Assembly: GCA_024275165.1 (NCBI GenBank)
Contig: JAJRZQ010000012.1
Coordinates: 209,077 to 273,076 of the forward strand
Source: a bacterium
Lineage (GTDB): Bacteria; SAR324; XYD2-FULL-50-16
DNA length: 64,000 bases
Reading direction: 5' to 3'
Position numbers and translations under genes: made by a program. Positions 61,755 to 64,000 of this stretch are shown in pieces. The notes under the pieces were generated by a model. That model was not told the DNA's origin. It made no database searches and worked only from the letters and a program-made list of their open reading frames with translations. Numbering within the stretch: position 1 is the stretch's first letter; each line of letters opens with the position of its first letter.

Positions 61755-64000
61755 ATGCAATCTAAATATTTCCTGCAATCTCGAGAGGAATGGCTTTCCA
61801 AGAGATTTGATGAGCTTCTTGCCTTTACGCCTAAAAGCGATAAAAACCAGCAGGTTTATACTCAAGCCTTTTTGTCTCGTCTTCCTTTAGAGCTCTTGGC
61901 GCGCCTTCCCTTAGCGGAATTGGCGAAACTGATTCAAGCTCGGTTTGATTTTTTTGCCTCCACTCGACAAAAGCAGGGATACCGAATACAAGATTCTCTT
62001 TATGAAGGTTCTGGGGTGATGAATGGGTTGATTTTAGATATTTGCCTGCCAGACCGGCCTTTTTTAATTGATAGTCTCTTTGAATATCTCTACCGGCAAG
62101 GGTTTCATCTTTATTTATTGGCGCACCCTATTTTAGAACTACAATTTTCTTCCCAGGGTGAATTGCGGAGCTTTGCTGGAGGGCAGCCCTACTGCTACAT
62201 TACGGTCATTTTAAATCACTTTCAAGAAGAGCAGCGACAAGATTTATTTGCGCACCTTCGTTTCTTGTTTGAAGCGGTTAATAAGGTGACAGACGACTTT
62301 AGCGCAATGGTTCAGGTAATTGAGAATCAAGCGAAACAAAATGCCGCTGAGGGGAATGAAAAAGCCCATGAACGAAGCTTGTTTTTTAAATGGCTCTTAG
62401 ATCATAACGCTATTTTATTGGGTAGCTGCGTGATGAATGTAAAAAAAATATCCAACCCTGCTTGGGAGGATGTTGAAGAAGCCTTAGGTTGGATTCAGGT
62501 AAAACAACAAAAAAAAGAGCCCCATTACCCCGCCCTATTGGCGAAGTATGCCCGTTTTTATCTGGCCAGTGGTTTGAGGCTCAATCTCTTTGAAATGCTG
62601 GAGACCTCGATCATTCACAAGTCGGATCAAATTCAATTGATTCTTGTTTTTGAGGGAAAAGAGCGGGTGCGTTTTTTTCAATTGCAATTTACTACGCAAA
62701 GCCAACGAACCGACGCGGTATCCATTCCCATTGCGAGGAATAAGGTCGCTCATGTCATCCAACAATTCACGGGACAGGGGTCAAATCATTTGCATAAAGA
62801 GCTGAAAGACTATTACAGTTTTCTCCCCAAAAACGAATTGTTTCGTCTTGATCGAGCCGAGTTGTTGCGGCTGGCAGAGCAATTGCAATTTTATCGAGAA
62901 TTTAAGCAGGTGCGCCTTTACGCTTATCATCTTCCAGAGCGGAAATATTTACGCCTTACCTTTTGTTTGAGCGCAAAGCATTTTAGCCCCAGCCTTTTTG
63001 CGACGATCCAAGAGACCTTGACCTCTTATTTCCATGAAGAAGGAGAGATCCAATACACCTTGCAGTTTGGCCGAAATGTATATTGTTATTTTGTGTACTG
63101 GTATGAAAACTCGATGATTTTAGACCGGTTGGACGAGGTTGAGCAAGAGGTTCAGCGTGAAACGGCCAATTGGGGGGAGGATTTTTTAGAACAACTCAGT
63201 TTTTTATCCTTAAATGAAGGGGCGCATTTTCATCATCGTTATGCCAATGCCTTTAATGGTCATTATCGCGCTATCTTTAGTCCTGATCAGGCGATTGCGG
63301 ATATTCGCTGTTTAGAGCGGCTTTTTACGCAAAAGGATCATCAATTGGACCTGCGCTTCAAGCAGGGTGCCCCGGAGCGTTGCACCCTATTGCTCTATTC
63401 GCTGAATAAGTATCCACTTGCCTATTTGATGCCCTATCTCATCAACCTCACCTTAACCGTAGAGGATGAAAACACCTTTGAAATTACTACAAAGCAAGGG
63501 ATGGCCTATCTTTATTCCTTTGAAGTGATAGAGGAAAGTTCAAGCCACAGCAAGGAAAAAGGCTTTGTTCAGCGGCTCGCTGAATTGATGCGTGCCCTTT
63601 TAAATGAGCAGGCGGAAAATGATCCGCTCAACGGATTGATTTATAAGGCGGGGTTTTCCTTAAAAGAAATCAATCTTATCATAACCTACCGCAATTATCT
63701 AATGCAACTAAAAAGCCCCTTTATCACGGCATCGGTAAATCGGGTTTTGCTGCAATATCCCGAGTTCGCAAAATGCCTCAAAGAGTATTTTTTGGCTCTA
63801 TTTGGCCAGAGCAGGCGATTAAATGAAGGAGAAGTCAACAGTTGGTTTGTTAAATTGACAGAAGCGACTTTCAAGATGAAAACCCACAGTGAAGATGGAA
63901 TTGCCCGCTATTTAGTCAATTTAGTCCAATCCACGCTGCGCACAAATTATATGACCCTGACACCGGGCTTGGGGATGGCCATTAAAATAGAAAGCGGTAA
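61755..64000 (+). CDS. NAD-specific glutamate dehydrogenase, large type, cut at window end
   Basis: The frame from the ATG at 61755 is open to the window end (748 codons, no stop). It reads as the N-terminal and middle parts of the large (about 1600-residue) NAD-GDH, which deaminates glutamate to 2-oxoglutarate. Recognisable stretches are CLPDRPFLIDSLFEYLYRQG near residue 95, AIADIRCLERLF around 515, and DPLNGLIYKAGFSLKEINL then ITYRNYLMQLKSPF near 625-650. These match regions before the catalytic domain, which lies past the window. At the shown end no domain is broken. The ATG lacks a strong ribosome binding site. It is likely its own unit, after the terminator at 61674. It may connect with nitrogen control, given the nitrate island. 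Confidence 0.85.
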   Translation, partial: MQSKYFLQSREEWLSKRFDELLAFTPKSDKNQQVYTQAFLSRLPLELLARLPLAELAKLIQARFDFFASTRQKQGYRIQDSLYEGSGVMNGLILDICLPDRPFLIDSLFEYLYRQGFHLYLLAHPILELQFSSQGELRSFAGGQPYCYITVILNHFQEEQRQDLFAHLRFLFEAVNKVTDDFSAMVQVIENQAKQNAAEGNEKAHERSLFFKWLLDHNAILLGSCVMNVKKISNPAWEDVEEALGWIQVKQQKKEPHYPALLAKYARFYLASGLRLNLFEMLETSIIHKSDQIQLILVFEGKERVRFFQLQFTTQSQRTDAVSIPIARNKVAHVIQQFTGQGSNHLHKELKDYYSFLPKNELFRLDRAELLRLAEQLQFYREFKQVRLYAYHLPERKYLRLTFCLSAKHFSPSLFATIQETLTSYFHEEGEIQYTLQFGRNVYCYFVYWYENSMILDRLDEVEQEVQRETANWGEDFLEQLSFLSLNEGAHFHHRYANAFNGHYRAIFSPDQAIADIRCLERLFTQKDHQLDLRFKQGAPERCTLLLYSLNKYPLAYLMPYLINLTLTVEDENTFEITTKQGMAYLYSFEVIEESSSHSKEKGFVQRLAELMRALLNEQAENDPLNGLIYKAGFSLKEINLIITYRNYLMQLKSPFITASVNRVLLQYPEFAKCLKEYFLALFGQSRRLNEGEVNSWFVKLTEATFKMKTHSEDGIARYLVNLVQSTLRTNYMTLTPGLGMAIKIESG

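Noticed and set aside
1-64000. CRISPR arrays, insertion sequences, prophage
   Set aside because: I saw no regularly spaced repeats, transposase or phage gene in either strand.

Overview
The window looks like a chromosomal segment of a Gram-negative, free-living heterotrophic bacterium. Evidence for an outer membrane is Lnt, an LptF-type permease, a beta-barrel protein ending in Phe, lipoboxes and signal peptides. The taxon cannot be fixed from sequence alone. A bacterial V-type ATPase, a large NAD-glutamate dehydrogenase, an OlsF-like acyltransferase, SelA and a paired TIGR04282/TIGR04283 transferase set suggest a deep-branching proteobacteria-like lineage (SAR324/Lambdaproteobacteria-like is one guess). 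Coding density is high, many genes overlap by ATGA/GTGA, and I see no insertion sequence, prophage or CRISPR array.

Layout. 1-7018 (+): V-ATPase operon E-DUF2764-A-B-D-I-K; the K subunit carries the residues of a Na+-type site. 7015-9857 (-): a pentapeptide-repeat/FGE-like lipoprotein translationally coupled to a beta-barrel. 10218-14548: a membrane-anchored TPR-like protein, a single-domain response regulator and a 947-aa cyclic-nucleotide-binding-like protein with a 42-bp tandem repeat. 14575-24836: a divergent nitrate assimilation island, with nitrate reductase plus a DmsB-DmsC fusion on the minus strand and nirB-nirD-narK-PP2C/kinase on the plus strand. Between the arms is a 414-bp control region with a direct repeat, dyads, a good promoter and a hairpin that would bury the nirB ribosome binding site. 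24991-27782: a seven-repeat SBBP lipoprotein, a decayed metallo-beta-lactamase fragment and tRNA-Ala(GGC). 28005-35738 (-): a long run of glycosyltransferase, DUF2064 transferase, tandem chorismate-mutase-like protein, CoA-binding protein, ptsI, ilvD and a 582-aa unknown. 36029-39947 (+): K+ channel with RCK domain overlapping an exported WD40 protein. 40003-46618 (-): OlsF-like acyltransferase, selA, lnt, REC/HD-GYP regulator and 2-Cys peroxiredoxin. 46868-52104 (+): unknown, GT39, lptF-like, thrC. 52126-53271 (-): truA, trxA. 53440-56500 (+): mtnP and an ABC substrate-binding/permease fusion. 56489-57154 (-): DtxR/MntR-type regulator. 57265-61635 (+): zinc-ribbon unknown, cysteine desulfurase, mnmA, plsY, lysophospholipase-like hydrolase. 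61755-end (+): NAD-glutamate dehydrogenase, cut by the window edge.

How the genes work together. The clearest system is nitrate assimilation: NarK imports nitrate, the cytoplasmic-facing NasA/DmsBC unit probably reduces it with quinol electrons, NirBD makes ammonium, and the phosphatase/kinase fusion presumably regulates uptake or reduction. Less conventional elements are the lipoprotein/barrel pair, the cNMP-binding protein with acidic repeats, the two-domain chorismate-mutase-like protein, and the SBP-permease fusion that lacks its second permease and ATPase.
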